Part shown: in pieces, positions 15,838 through 26,869 of the stretch
Layout: each line of letters starts with the position of its first letter
Numbering within the stretch: the stretch's first letter is position 1
DNA from: Blasia pusilla
Taxonomy: Eukaryota > Marchantiophyta > Marchantiopsida > Blasiales
Assembly: GCA_050084515.1 (NCBI GenBank)
Contig: CM114271.1
Span: forward strand, 43,648,001-43,712,000
Direction: 5' to 3'
DNA length: 64,000 bases
Position numbers and translations under genes: made by a program
Notes under the pieces: model-generated
Told to the model about the DNA's origin: nothing
The model's database searches: none
What the model saw: the letters and a program-made list of their open reading frames with translations, nothing else

Positions 15838-17369
15838 TTGCTAGTCAATACTTCACCTATCACTCAAGTATTAGCATGCTCCACATGTGAGGAGCTACAA
15901 CCATATGAACCACTCTATCTGTTCATGATACAAAGACCTTCTACATCTACTTTCCCAGATATTTCCAAACTTTGGATCCTTGATTCTGGTTCAAATTCCC
16001 ATGTTTGCTGTCGAGGAGAATTGTTCTCTAATTTCCTTCCTATTTCTCCAATTCTCATTTTTGGAATACGCAATGGCAAAATATATGCTATAGCTACTGG
16101 GAATGTTCAATTAAAGCTTGTTGTCAAAGGCTCTTACGAATTACATACTCTTTCCAATATTCTATTCATTCCTACAAGACAACACAATATTGTTTTTGTG
16201 AAGAAACTTGCCGAAAACTCTATAGATACCTTTTCTATTCTCACAATATGTCTTTTGAACTCATCAAACAAGGTCATTGTTTAGGTACAGGTTTTGCCAG
16301 GCATGGCATGTATCTAATTGAATATCAATCTTGTACTCCATCGATAATTTTGATAGCCAGAAGTTCATCCAATCTCTGGCACAATCGTATGGGACATCTC
16401 AACAATCAGCATTTATTGCAACTACATCAACAAAAAATGGTTCAAGGTCTAGATCATATCGATGATCTCAATTTCTGTACAAGTTGTGCTAAAGGCAAGC
16501 TCATCAGGCAACATATCACTGGAGATGGACAAGATCTTCCTGTTCAAAAGGCTCTAGATCTTATTCACAGTGATCTGGCAGGACCAATGAAGACACCCAG
16601 TATTGGAAACGCCTACTATTTCTGTACTTTTCTTGACCAATATACAAAGAAATCCTTTGTCCATATTCTTCACAAGAAGTCAGATGTCTTTTCTACATTC
16701 CAGAAGTTCAAATTCATGGTTCAAAAAGAAACAGGTCTGCAGATTCGTGTTCTCAGAACAGATGGAGGTGGTGAATACATAGACTCTTCTTTCCAAGTCT
16801 TTCTTCAAACTTTTGGTATTCTTCATCAACGCACAGGAAGAGATTCTCCTATGTAGAATGGATCTGCTGAAAGACTCAACCGCACACTATAGGAAAAGGC
16901 AAGATGTATGCTCATTCACATGCGCCTTCCTATATTATTTTGGGGAGAAGCAATTGTTACAGCTAACTATCTTCGAAACTTGAGTCCTACTCAAACTCTT
17001 TCAACAACACCTTCTGAAGCTTGGAGTGGTCTCAAACCTACTCTCACACATCTTTGAGTGTTTGGATGTCAAGCATTTGCTCTCATTCCAGCTGAGAGAA
17101 GAAGAAAGATGGATTCTACGGGTGAAGAATGTATATTACTTGGTTATCAGATTGGTTCTAGATGTTATAAACTTTTCAATCCCAATACAAAACATGTTTT
17201 TCTTAGCAAAGATGTTGTCTTCAATGAAGATACTCCTTTCTCCTTCTCTCATGTTGTTCCCTCTACTTATTCTCCATTTTTTTATTCTTTCCCAGTAGAA
17301 AACTCTGAACCGATAATTGTCCCTAAAGCAGTAAAAAAAAAAAAAAACTACAGTTCAGACAAATATTGA
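15838..17369 (+). pseudogene. Copia protease and integrase
   Basis: The protease active-site triplet DSG is in LWILDSGSNSHVC (Asp codon 15,982). The GAG-pre-integrase block WHNRMGHLN and the CTSCAKGK zinc half follow. Integrase shows HSDLAGPM and LRTDGGGEY, the first two catalytic Asps, and the AERLNRTL block with the catalytic Glu after a stop. Stops at 16,854 (TAG), 16,890 (TAG) and 17,055 (TGA) and a frame change near 16,250 break the gene. Confidence 0.85.
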
Positions 17370-17373
17370 AATA

Positions 17374-19021
17374 GTGGGAGATACTTCAAGAAAAATAGGT
17401 GTTGTTGCTTTAGAGAAATCCATGGGACATCTGCCCACGTCTTTTCATCCTAGGCGATCATCACGAACATCTGTACCAGTACATATGTATGATGCTGCTT
17501 GCTCAAACATTCTTCTCTCTTCTTGTACCCAATCTGATCCACTCACTAGAACAAAAGCCCTCTCTAGATCAGATTCTCATGAATGGCAAACTGTTATGGA
17601 AGCTGAAATTGCCTCTCTTCATGAAAACAAAACCTGGATTCTTGTGACAAATCCTAAAAAGTGCAACTCATTCACAGATACTACCAATATAGTCTCTTGT
17701 AAATGGGTTTTTATGATCAAGCGGTCTTCTTCAGGAAGTATTCTCAAGTACAAAGCGAGGCTGGTAGCCAAAGGTTATTCACAGAAAGAAGGAATTTTTT
17801 ACAAAGAAACATTTTCTCTTGTCATAAATATCACTTCTCTCCGGATGCTGCTTTCCATTGCTACTGTTCGCAACGCTGAACTACATCAAATGGATGTCAA
17901 GACTACTTTTCTTCATGATGATCTACAAGAAATCATATACATGCATCAACCTCCCGGTTTTGAGGTAACTGATCAAGGTCCACAGGTATGTCTTCTCAAG
18001 AAAGATCTTTATGGCTTGAAGCAATCCTCTCGAGCTTGGTATCAAAAGATGGATGGATATTTGACTTCTGCAAGTTTTCTCAGAAGTACTTATGATCCTT
18101 GTTTGTATCACAAACAATCTTCTACAGATCAATTACTCATAATTGATGTATATGTAGATGATCTTGCTATTCTATCAGATAATCTCATTCAGCTACAACA
18201 ATTTCAAATTCATGTTCAATCCATTTTTAAAATGGTTGACATGGGAGAGCTTCATCACTTGTTAGGACTTCAGGTGGTAAGAGACAGGGCACGTCACAAG
18301 ATTTCTTTGCATCAACAAAGGTATATCTGTGAAAAACTTGTAGAATTCGGTATGAAAGGTTGTCATACAGTTTCTACCCCTTCTTTGCCTGGGACAACAT
18401 TGTCCAAGCCCACATCTGCTCCTACAAGTGATGATCTTGCTCATTTTCAGTAATATCCATATGCTACGATAGTTGGAAGTCTTATGTATGCTTCAACCAT
18501 GACTCGTCCCGACATCTCTTTTTTGTCGGCCGATTATGCAAATACATGTCCAACTATTCTATTGAGCATTGGCAAGCTGCCATGCATGTTCTAAGGTATT
18601 TGAAGGGAACTTCCAATATAGGTATCACCTTTGATGGTTCCACCCATGATATGCACATGCCAGTTTCGCTTCTTCTAAAGATGATAGAAAATCTATTTCA
18701 GGATTTGTTCTTATCATGGCAGGAGGTGCAGTACATTGGGCCTCAAGGAAGCGGGACAATTCTTCGCACGTCTACTCTGAAGCTGAATATATAGCCCTTA
18801 ATGAGGCCACCAAAGAAATACTTTGGATTCGACATTTACTTGCTTTGAGATTGGTTTTTTCACAAAAACTCCAACAATTTTTACGAAGACAATCAAGTCT
18901 GCAATTCAACTATCAAATATTTTTGTTCCAATTCCAAAATCCGACATTTGGAACTAAAATTCTTCTTCATATAGAACACATTCAACAACAAAATATTCGT
19001 CTACAAGAATGTAGATCTTGA
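17374..19021 (+). pseudogene. Copia reverse transcriptase and RNase H
   Basis: An open frame of 359 codons (17,374-18,453) holds the copia RT: EWQTVMEAEIASL, KWVFMIKR, ARLVAKGYSQ, the LHQMDVKTTFLH region with the first catalytic Asp, DLYGLKQSSRAWYQK, and YVDD at 18,151-18,162 with the catalytic Asp pair. RNase H follows in other frames (EHWQAAMHVLRYLKGT from 18,560; SEAEYIAL near 18,780). This enzyme copies element RNA into cDNA. A stop at 18,451 and frameshifts make it inactive. Confidence 0.9.
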
Positions 19022-19181
19022 TTCAGTCTTTGATGTTTTGACTAAAAGTCTATCTAAAGACCAACATCATTTTTTACTCCAAATATTAGGATGTAGGATA
19101 TGCAATTGAGTGGGAGATACGACACTTTTCGAGTAGACAGCTTCATGTTCCTCGAGCTAGATTATCCTAGCTCAGTGGGAG

Positions 19182-19547
19182 TGTTAGATAAATACATTTT
19201 AGATAAAGGTGTTCGACTTAAAATGTGTTAAAGGAACTACCTAAATGCTGCTACTCTTAGGAGTCCGACATCTAACCTAAGACACTTGATCACTTGACTA
19301 AAAGGGCCACTTGGACATTTGGCTACTTGGCCACTTGACCACTTGGCTAAAAGGGCCACTTGGCCACTTGGTCAGTTGGGTACTTGGCCACTCAACCACA
19401 GACTATCTTATCTCTAGCCACTATCCAGATTAGTATATAGTCTGGGGCTTGAATAAACATCATACTTGAAGTTCTCCATAAAGTTAAGACACAACTTTAC
19501 CATTGTATCATTGCCATTGTGTATACATCTCTCATATATTTCTAACA
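19182..19547 (+). repeat. 3' LTR of copia element (366 bp)
   Basis: It starts TGTTAGATAAATAC just after a purine-rich tract (GTGGGAG) and ends TTCTAACA. The middle (about 19,280-19,395) contains a run of degenerate CCACTTGGC / CACTTGACTAAAAGGG units. Confidence 0.87.
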
Positions 19548-20640
19548 CATCGCTTGACCCAAGACATGACGTCGTGATGCCTCTAGTAGTGACGGTAGTG
19601 TCGTCACTCCTATGGGGAATCCCATCGCTCGCTCTTGCTCATCACCGTTAGGCTCCCCCAACCTCTACACCTTGTCATCCCAAACCAAGCGAGATACGGC
19701 CTCCTTGAATACATAAAAAGCGGGAAAACTCACCAATGTGGGAAAGGCTGCTCGTGGCATGCCAATCCTGTTGACCACAGTCAATGGTGGTCGATCATCG
19801 TACCTCACTGCCTGTGATTGACGGTCCGGATCCAATATAGAATCCATCAACAAATCAAAGGGACACTCCACTCTTGTATAAGCCCTCCGTAACACCTCAT
19901 GTGGCACCAAGTTGGTCCACCAAAGACAAGGGCGATGTGCTCGTAAACCCACACTCGCCGCATCCAACAAAACTGTCGGGCTGATCCACGCACTTGATGT
20001 GCACTCGTCACCACACGGGACCTCGAATCGGCACATTCTCCAGAATTTATGCATGAGGACTAGATTGATGCTCTTGCAAGTGTCGCAAGATCCCCATCAT
20101 TTCCCAAAATAACTTGGACCAAGAGTCAACTAATCCACTACCCCGTCCATCACTCAACTGGCCCCGACATGGCCAACCAGCAATGACCAAGTTTATGGTC
20201 CCTACCCGCTCCAAGTCCTGCACCCCCAACAATGAAATATCCGTTGGTAGGGAGCTCTGGTTACCCTGAATGGCAGACGCACACAACAAGTCGGGAAAAT
20301 GGAGGCATAACTGCGCCACATGGTGAAGTAAAGCGCCCCTTGCAACATCATCAATCTCCACATATAGAAACTATTGCACGCGCACTCTAGCTTGCAAAAA
20401 AACAACTAACCCTGTGTTGATCCCTCCAAAGAGATCCAACACCCAAATACCCTCCTCTGGGATACACCACACAATCGGGGTGGTGTCCAAAGGGGTCAAA
20501 GGAGAACTCATGGCTACCAGGGGGTTCCTTTGACCCATCACACTCTAGTGCAAGTATCTCGCTCCACGTGGTCTGCACATGCTCAATGGCTAAGCATCGG
20601 TTTTTTTGCCTTTTTTTTGTCTAACAGTCCCCCTGGGGCC
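19548..20640 (-). pseudogene. C5-cytosine DNA methyltransferase domain of gypsy copy A
   Basis: Minus-strand frames show motif I as VLDLFGGINTGL (about 20,448-20,410), EIDDVARGALLHHVAQL, motif IV as GWPCRGQ (catalytic Cys codon 20,169-20,167), RSxLFWE-type block, motif VI as ILENV, motif VIII region ending in LWWTNLVPHE, and a motif IX-X region MGFPIGV...EASRRHVLGQAM that is cut by the copia insertion at 19,547. Such enzymes transfer methyl from S-adenosylmethionine to cytosine C5. A deletion of about 10 bases after ENV and a further frame change near 20,400 kill this copy. Position between protease and integrase is the same as in copy B. Confidence 0.87.
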
Positions 20641-20899
20641 CTATCTGACAAGGCCCTTGGGGGGATTGTCATGAAGCTCCTCAGTCAAACCCCAAAGGGG
20701 CACCTCTCCTGCACAGACTAATGCCGCTATCATGACACTCCTCTCCATAGAAATGTCAGGAACGGGAGTATCCTCTACATGGACATGTCCCTCAATCAAA
20801 TCACTAGGCTAAGTGATGGCATTGCTAAATACTGCTAAGGTCGCCATCTCTCATGGCTGTTGCTCGATCACTGCACGTGTGAATCGAATGGGTAATGAG

Positions 20900-21700
20900 C
20901 TAAGGCGCCCCTCACCTGACTACCATCCTGGTATGTAGGATGATGACTCCTCCCAATAATCCAGGGAAATCCCATCGGGTATAACACTGCTCCACCAACC
21001 AAGACGTCGTAGGACTCTACATTAGTCACTATCGCCTTGGCTCACACTAGTGACTCATCTATAGGATGTCCCGGGTGAATCCTCACCACGACCTCCTATC
21101 GGGTGATATATTATATGGTACTCACTCCACCCAAGGATGTATGTATCCGGAATGGACAACGCTCCACATCGGCTCTCGTCAAGCCCAATCCTCTGAATGA
21201 CGCTTTCCCAACATCAGGGGTCGCACTCCTGAATCCAACAAAACGTGTTGCGGACTAAAAGCTCTACCTCCGGGACTCGCCAACTAGAAGACCTCTCCCC
21301 GGTTTTCTAGTAACACAACATCACAAGAAGCCATGGCACGCTCTATTGCGGGTCTAGCGAGCATCTCCGCCATCCTAGTAGCCGCAACCTGTTATGAATT
21401 TGACGTGGAGGGCCTGAGCATCCACTCCAAGGGCAGGTCCATCACCTCCTCTGCAATCACCTCTGAACGTGATGCAGGAACTCCAACTCCACGCTCACAT
21501 AGCGAAGCGGCGAGCCAGAACATCTCGGTGGGTGTACCTCCCAATGTCATAACATTGGAAGCAGAAAATAGCAGAGCACCATACACCATCGTGGCCGTCC
21601 CCAACATCGTACTCGATACATGCTCCTCATGAGCATCAACAATAGGAGTCGTCGCACTCATTTCTCCCATTTCCCTCCGTGCCTGCACACCAATAACATC
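20900..21700 (-). pseudogene. Protease region of gypsy copy A
   Basis: The retroviral-type aspartic protease start VLLDSG followed by PLMLG lies near 21,265-21,225, matching LLDS.AQPLMLGKA in copy B. The stretch before it (21,688-21,392) is an open frame conserved between copies (SSTMLGTATMVYGALLF) whose role I cannot name. The downstream protease tail (near 20,960) resembles copy B YPMGFSLDYWEE. Frames are broken. Confidence 0.62.
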
Positions 21701-21989
21701 ACCTACTCAACGGAAACTCTGATCATGACCCATCAATGGGGTCCTCATTGCCTCGGACAACGTGAAAGACTGAGGAAGCCTGGTTTGTTTCTTGGCTCCC
21801 CTTGGATGTGGACCCAACTCTGCAGCTGCTCCACATGTCATAACTGCGGCGGCCTCCATCTAGGCAACTCCGCACATCCAACCATGATCTTCCATATCTC
21901 TGGTTGCTCCATATGATGTCGATGCCACGGATCCGGCATTGGGTAACAGGAATGCCATAGCGGAAATCTGCTCCTATAGCTACGGTATG

Positions 21990-23430
21990 TGAGCAGCCAT
22001 CCTAGCCTCACGCCCGGCGTCTTCCTCTGTCGGGAAACTCCAGCTCCTCGTCCCCCAATGGGACCACCTGGTGCACGATGTCTAGCCCACCCGGATCGGA
22101 TACTCGCTCTAGTGCCCTTTTTGGCCCTTGGTCCGGACGTAACTGAGGGTGTAAATTGAAACACCTGGCGCATGTGTGACCATAACTCTGAAAATAGTCA
22201 CATTGATAACCTCCTGATGCAACACCATCTCCTCCTCCATGTTGAGGCACACGTCCTTGATCTTGACGAGTGCAATCGCGCTGATGATGGGCTCCACCAC
22301 ATGACCAACAAGTAATCGTAGGCAGTTGCTGTTGAGCCGCATATGAAGGCGCATGTCTCTGTGGCATGGCCTCCCGGTATCCTCCTTAAGTTCTTGGTGC
22401 CACAGTCAACCTATCTTGGAGTCCACGTTGCTGCACTAGTGGTGTAGGCAATCGTGACTGCTCTCGCCCAAAACCCATGGTGGCTACACTCTCCTCCGCC
22501 ATGTTGCGCTCAATATTCTCAGCGGTCCTAAAAACATCTCTCAACGTAGGTGAGATGTTCATAAGAAGTACCCCTTCCCGCACCCGTGTCCGCAGGTCCA
22601 GTCCAGCATCGCGTACCATAATTGGATAGCATGAGCCTCTGTCATCCCCTGAGTGATGTTGATCAACCGGTGCAAGCCATTGTAAGCCTCACGCAAACTC
22701 TCACCCAGGCACCTCTAGAAGTCGTGGATGCTCCGCAACTTCTCCGTCTGTACCCCATGGTAGCTCGCCCTCAACTGAACGAAGAACTCAACCATGGGGT
22801 TGAACCGGGACGAACCCGACTGGACGGTGCAACTGCTCCAGTGCGAGTTACCCCTCCTATAACATCACTGGTGGAAGAGGAAGTAGCCTATCCTGACTCC
22901 TTCTCCTCATCTGGAACGGACCCGTCCATGACACATAGTGTGGGTCATAGTAGAATCGCCATGCCTCAATCTCTTGGGCATATATGTGGGAAAAATCATG
23001 GTAATCGTCCATAGGTGCCCCTCTAGATGCTGGAGCATACCGTTCCATGCTGTAAATGGGTTGAACTATCTAGAGTTCCTAGCCCGCTGTGAGTCGCACC
23101 AACCCCTAAACTCCATGATGAAGTCGTGCAACTCTATCGTGCCTACTGCATTTGAGAACCTATGCGGTCCTCTTCCCCGGTCGTCCATCTTGTACGCCCA
23201 AGAAATAGAACTACTCAATGTTAGTGGCTAAGCATTACTTAACTCCTCTACACCCTCCTCCTTGTTTGAAGATGACATAGAAGGAGATCGAGGTGGTCCC
23301 GCACGTGGAGACCCTCGAAACCTCGCGCCACTCCGTGTAAATCCTCTAGAGCTACTCTTCGGTCCACCACCTCGCCTCTCAAAGTCTTGAAAGGACGTCG
23401 TGATGACCCTCCTGCCCCCCTCACACAATC
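21990..23430 (-). pseudogene. Gag of gypsy copy A
   Basis: It starts with an Arg/Ser/Gly-rich segment (RGGGPKSSSRGFTRSGARFRG). The capsid-like part contains MDDYHDFSHIYAQEIEAW, and two zinc-knuckle-like Cys/His clusters (CWSCGGAHHQRDC near 22,300 and a second near 22,200) follow. Gag forms the particle and binds RNA. An in-frame TAA at 22,388-22,386, between capsid and zinc knuckle, lines up with a TAG in copy B. Frameshifts are also present. Confidence 0.75.
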
Positions 23431-24559
23431 ACTCTCAACCTCGCGAGTAATCACGCAATCACTTAATCTAACATGCGGCACTCAAGCTACAGTCTCTCAT
23501 CGAGACGTGAACTATGCAGCAACAAGCGGCATGGTGCGAAAAATCAACTGATCTATAGTCTCATCGATAAACCATCCTCAACTCTGGACATCCCACACAG
23601 GTCTATGTGCCCTCAACCCATACGTCATCGATACTCTCAACATCAGCACGAAACCCAATATCCCAAATAACTTCACGATACCCGAAATTCCCTCATACGT
23701 GTAGGGTAAGAGACCAGAATGGGTAACCAAACAATAATCTCGATGTCGTTCCTCGCCAACTACAAATCTTGACCCCACCTTGGTCGTGAAGACAACTCCT
23801 CCTTAGCAAGTCATACTCCTCTCTTACTGATTCTGCTCAAACCTCCTCAAGATGTGGTGCGGATCCAACAGTACGATGCAGCACTAGCGGCACGGAACCG
23901 CTACAGAATGGCACAACACTCGATAATGGGATGCGGCACTCCGCGGCATACCCTCCGCAATCAGCAATTCACATGCTCTGCTCCTTAGTGAAGGAGCAGC
24001 TCTGCGATCGAGATGGTGCAGCGCGGCCACGAGCGGCATGGCGTGGCAATCGGCGGCGCGTTGCGGATACGGGCGTCATGGCACGGCACTCGATCGTCGT
24101 TGAGCGGCTAACAATCACAACATAGCAAACTGAAATGAAAACTCAAACACCATAATCCGAGGTCACCTAACATCATTGGTTGATGACAAAACTACGATGA
24201 CAATGGCGGCCAAAAAAAATTACGTGGTGTGGGTGCAAGTCAGAGAATCAACAGTCGTCGTGGAAGACCCTCCACTCCGTAATGGGGGCAATAGCAACCA
24301 AGGGTGGACAACGGCCGAACGCGGCTCTGAGCAGCGCTAGGTGAAAGCGGCGAACGAAGATGGACGGTGGACCATTGATGATAATGATGGACCTTTGACA
24401 CTGAAAATTGATCGTTGATGGTGATAGTTAACTGTTGACATTGACTATGATGGAAACGGCCACCGCCGGCACGGCAGCTAGTTTAGGGTTTGAACAATTT
24501 TACACTAAAAATTTCCTAGCAATGGAAATTTTGCAAAATTGACTATAACTTTTTGCTCA

Positions 24560-24963
24560 CAACTCCAAATTATGTACAGTTTATTGCACACATGCACAGC
24601 TTCATGATCTACGACAATATCAAAAAATATTTTGAATCAAACATTCCAGTAAAAATTGACAGGGATTGTCGTAAAGCCCAACATCTCTTTCTCCTACACA
24701 AAATTTGGCAGCGCTTCCGCGCAGATTTCTCCCAAAAAAATGTAAAACCTATGAAAACACAAATCAACAAGCTACATGGTGCTCCCAAGAGCATCGGCAT
24801 GGGGAAATTCCCTCCCATACTCAATCCCTATAAAAAATTGGGCAGCACTTCCGCACGCCCAATTCTACACGAAAAATCAGCAAAAGAAACATAAAAAAAT
24901 GAGCGGCTCCAACTCCGGTGAGCAATCCCATGAACCGCTCAACGGGGAATACGATCCCCAACC
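24560..24963 (-). repeat. Leader of gypsy copy A, shared with copy B
   Basis: About 380 bases are similar, in opposite orientation, to 26,136-26,490, including GTATGGGxxxGAATTTCCCCAT and CTTTACGACAATCCxTGT. Neither 3' LTR contains it, so it is probably leader (5' untranslated) DNA, though it could be the end of a variant LTR. Confidence 0.6.
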
Positions 24964-25557
24964 TGAAGCATAAATAATTAGGAAATGATAATATATGTAA
25001 TAAAAAATATCCATAAAATAATACATTCTTGAGTACGTCCGAGAAAGAAGCACCTAACCTAATATAGGTAGATCAACAGTTCATTGAAAAAGAACAAACA
25101 AAAGAGTACAATATTCACAAATAATAATGATAAATAAATAAGGATATTCTAATGATACTTTTAATACTTAAACGTAAAAAATGCCTTATTATTAATTTGT
25201 GTGATTTTTTAAATGACAAAAATAAAATCAATAACCAAATTATCTAAAGTAGTGAGAGTGTGAGCAAAGACGTGAATGAAGAGAGGGCGGGCCATGAGTT
25301 CATAGACAAGACTACTTGTGAACAAAGAGAGGCGGGGCCGCAAGGGCATGAGTTTAGAGATGGCGCGAACGAGGAGAGAGGTTGACGGGAGAGCGCAATT
25401 AGGAGGGGGCGGGGGCGCGAGTTTGGAGACTAAATAGAACTGGGTGAGACAAGTTTCGCAAGTGGCGGAAGAGTAGGTACCTTGATATTCAAGAGTGAAA
25501 GAAGAGGGTGAGATTAGGGCAAAGGGCGAGTTAGGCTTATTCAAATCAAAGCTCAAG
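24964..25557. other. Spacer between the two head-to-head gypsy copies
   Basis: About 590 bases, AT-rich in the first part and G-rich (on plus) from 25,260. No gene or repeat recognised. It ends at the first base of the copy B LTR. Confidence 0.6.
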
Positions 25558-26063
25558 TGTCACGTCTTTTAGGATAGATCGGTGAGATCTAATAGAGCGC
25601 CTTTGTGAGTAATAGAAGACAGGCTCAATAGGTCGATGATGACGTGCTGAGGCCTCGAGAAACTTGAGAGAGCAGGTTCCCCCTTCGTTTCGCCTCATTT
25701 GGAGCCATATTCATAAACTTACTATTTTAGATAAGTACCATTTTGAGTATATGATCGACTTTATATTTTTGGTAAGTGGCCCTTGACCTCCTACATCAGG
25801 TCAAGAGCCAAGGAGGTGACTTGGGAGCATAGGTTACCATGGAGAGAGTTTGGGAGAGGGGAGGGGTATACCTCAAGGAGAGAGAGCTTAAGAGCTCATT
25901 CTCTCCTTATTGAACCTCTTGGCATAAGGCGGCAGAGCTACGGTCTTGCTTGCCTTGTGTGTGTAACCCAAGCCTCTCATTAGGAGAGTGGGTTTGATTT
26001 GATATTGAGAGAGATGTGTGAGAGTGCACACATGTGAGAACTATGATGTTGTGAGAGATATTG
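25558..26063 (+). repeat. 5' LTR of gypsy copy B (3'-truncated)
   Basis: It starts TGTCACGTC and matches 34,712-35,180 and the copy A LTR up to TTGGATCTT. After that the expected GGAGATATTTTGG...CACGACA end is missing and unrelated sequence follows. Confidence 0.8.
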
Positions 26064-26135
26064 GATCTTATTTTACAAAGAGAGAATTAGTGAGTGAGAA
26101 AGCTTCATGGGGGAGCTTGCTGGTCACTCGTTGGT

Positions 26136-26500
26136 TTTTCAAGTTGGGGATCATATTCCCGGTTCAGCGGTTCATGGGAGTGCTCACCGGACCAAGAGCC
26201 GCTTACTTGTGATGTTGCCTTTGCCAATTTTTTGTGTGGAAGAGTGGCGTGCGGAAGCGCTGCCCGATTTTTGTAGGGATTGAGTATGGGGGCGAATTTC
26301 CCCATACTGGTGCTCTCGAGAGCACCGTGTAGCTTTTTGATTTTTATTTTCACACGTTATATATTTTCCTTGGGAGAAATCAACACAGAAGCACTGCCAA
26401 AATTTATGTAGGAGAAAGAGACGTTGGATTTTACGACAATCCTTGTAAGTTTTTACTCAAATTTCTCCTTCAAAATATTTTTTAACGTTGTTGTAGATCG
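26136..26500 (+). repeat. Leader of gypsy copy B, shared with copy A
   Basis: It matches the reverse complement of 24,560-24,963. The 70 bases before it are not shared. Confidence 0.57.
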
Positions 26501-26869
26501 TGAAGCTTCGCAGGCTGTGCAACAAACGGTGCATAGGGGACATAGACTTGTGTGGGATGTCTATAGTTGAGGATGGTATATCAATGAGACGATAGATCAG
26601 TTGATTTTCCGCACCACGCCACCTGTTGTTGCACAATACAGGTATAGTGAGAGAGTGTAGATTGAGTACCGCATGTTTAGTTTGAGTGATTGAGGGATTA
26701 CTCGCGAGATTGAGAGTGATCGTGTGAAAGGGGCACGAGGGCCATCACGACGTTCTTTCGTGATTTTGAGAGGCAAGGTAGTGGACCCGAGAATAGCTTT
26801 GAAGGGTTTACCCAAAGTGGTGTGAGGTTTTGAGGGTCTCCACGTGAGAGACCACCTTGATCTTCTTTT

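Larger units (their letters stand above)
14812..19547 (+). mobile_element. Ty1/copia retrotransposon, inserted in gypsy copy A
   Basis: A 3' LTR (19,182-19,547, TGTTAGAT...TCTAACA) and a truncated 5' LTR (14,812-14,951) flank 4.2 kb with domains in copia order: gag, zinc knuckle, protease, GAG-pre-integrase, integrase, RT, RNase H. It sits inside the methyltransferase motif X region of copy A, with the flank CATCG after 19,547. Frameshifts and stops at 16,854, 16,890 and 17,055 show it is inactive. The two LTRs differ at few positions where they overlap, so the insertion is fairly recent. Confidence 0.93.
12190..24963 (-). mobile_element. DNMT-encoding Ty3/gypsy retrotransposon, copy A (decayed, interrupted)
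   Basis: Read on minus from 24,963: leader (24,963-24,560), gag (23,430-21,990), protease region (21,700-20,900), C5-methyltransferase (20,640-19,548), then a break filled by a copia element (14,812-19,547) and an LTR fragment (14,609-14,811), then integrase (14,608-13,404), a PHD finger (13,283-13,149), an LTR tail (12,960-12,835) and a full LTR (12,832-12,190). Reverse transcriptase and RNase H are missing: they should lie where the copia element and the LTR fragment meet. No 5' LTR is recognisable above 24,963. Protein and DNA match copy B (25,558-35,310) throughout the shared parts. Confidence 0.85.

Noticed and set aside
21333-22014. Plus-strand frames of about 100 codons
   Set aside because: Antisense of copy A gag/protease, which is on the minus strand.
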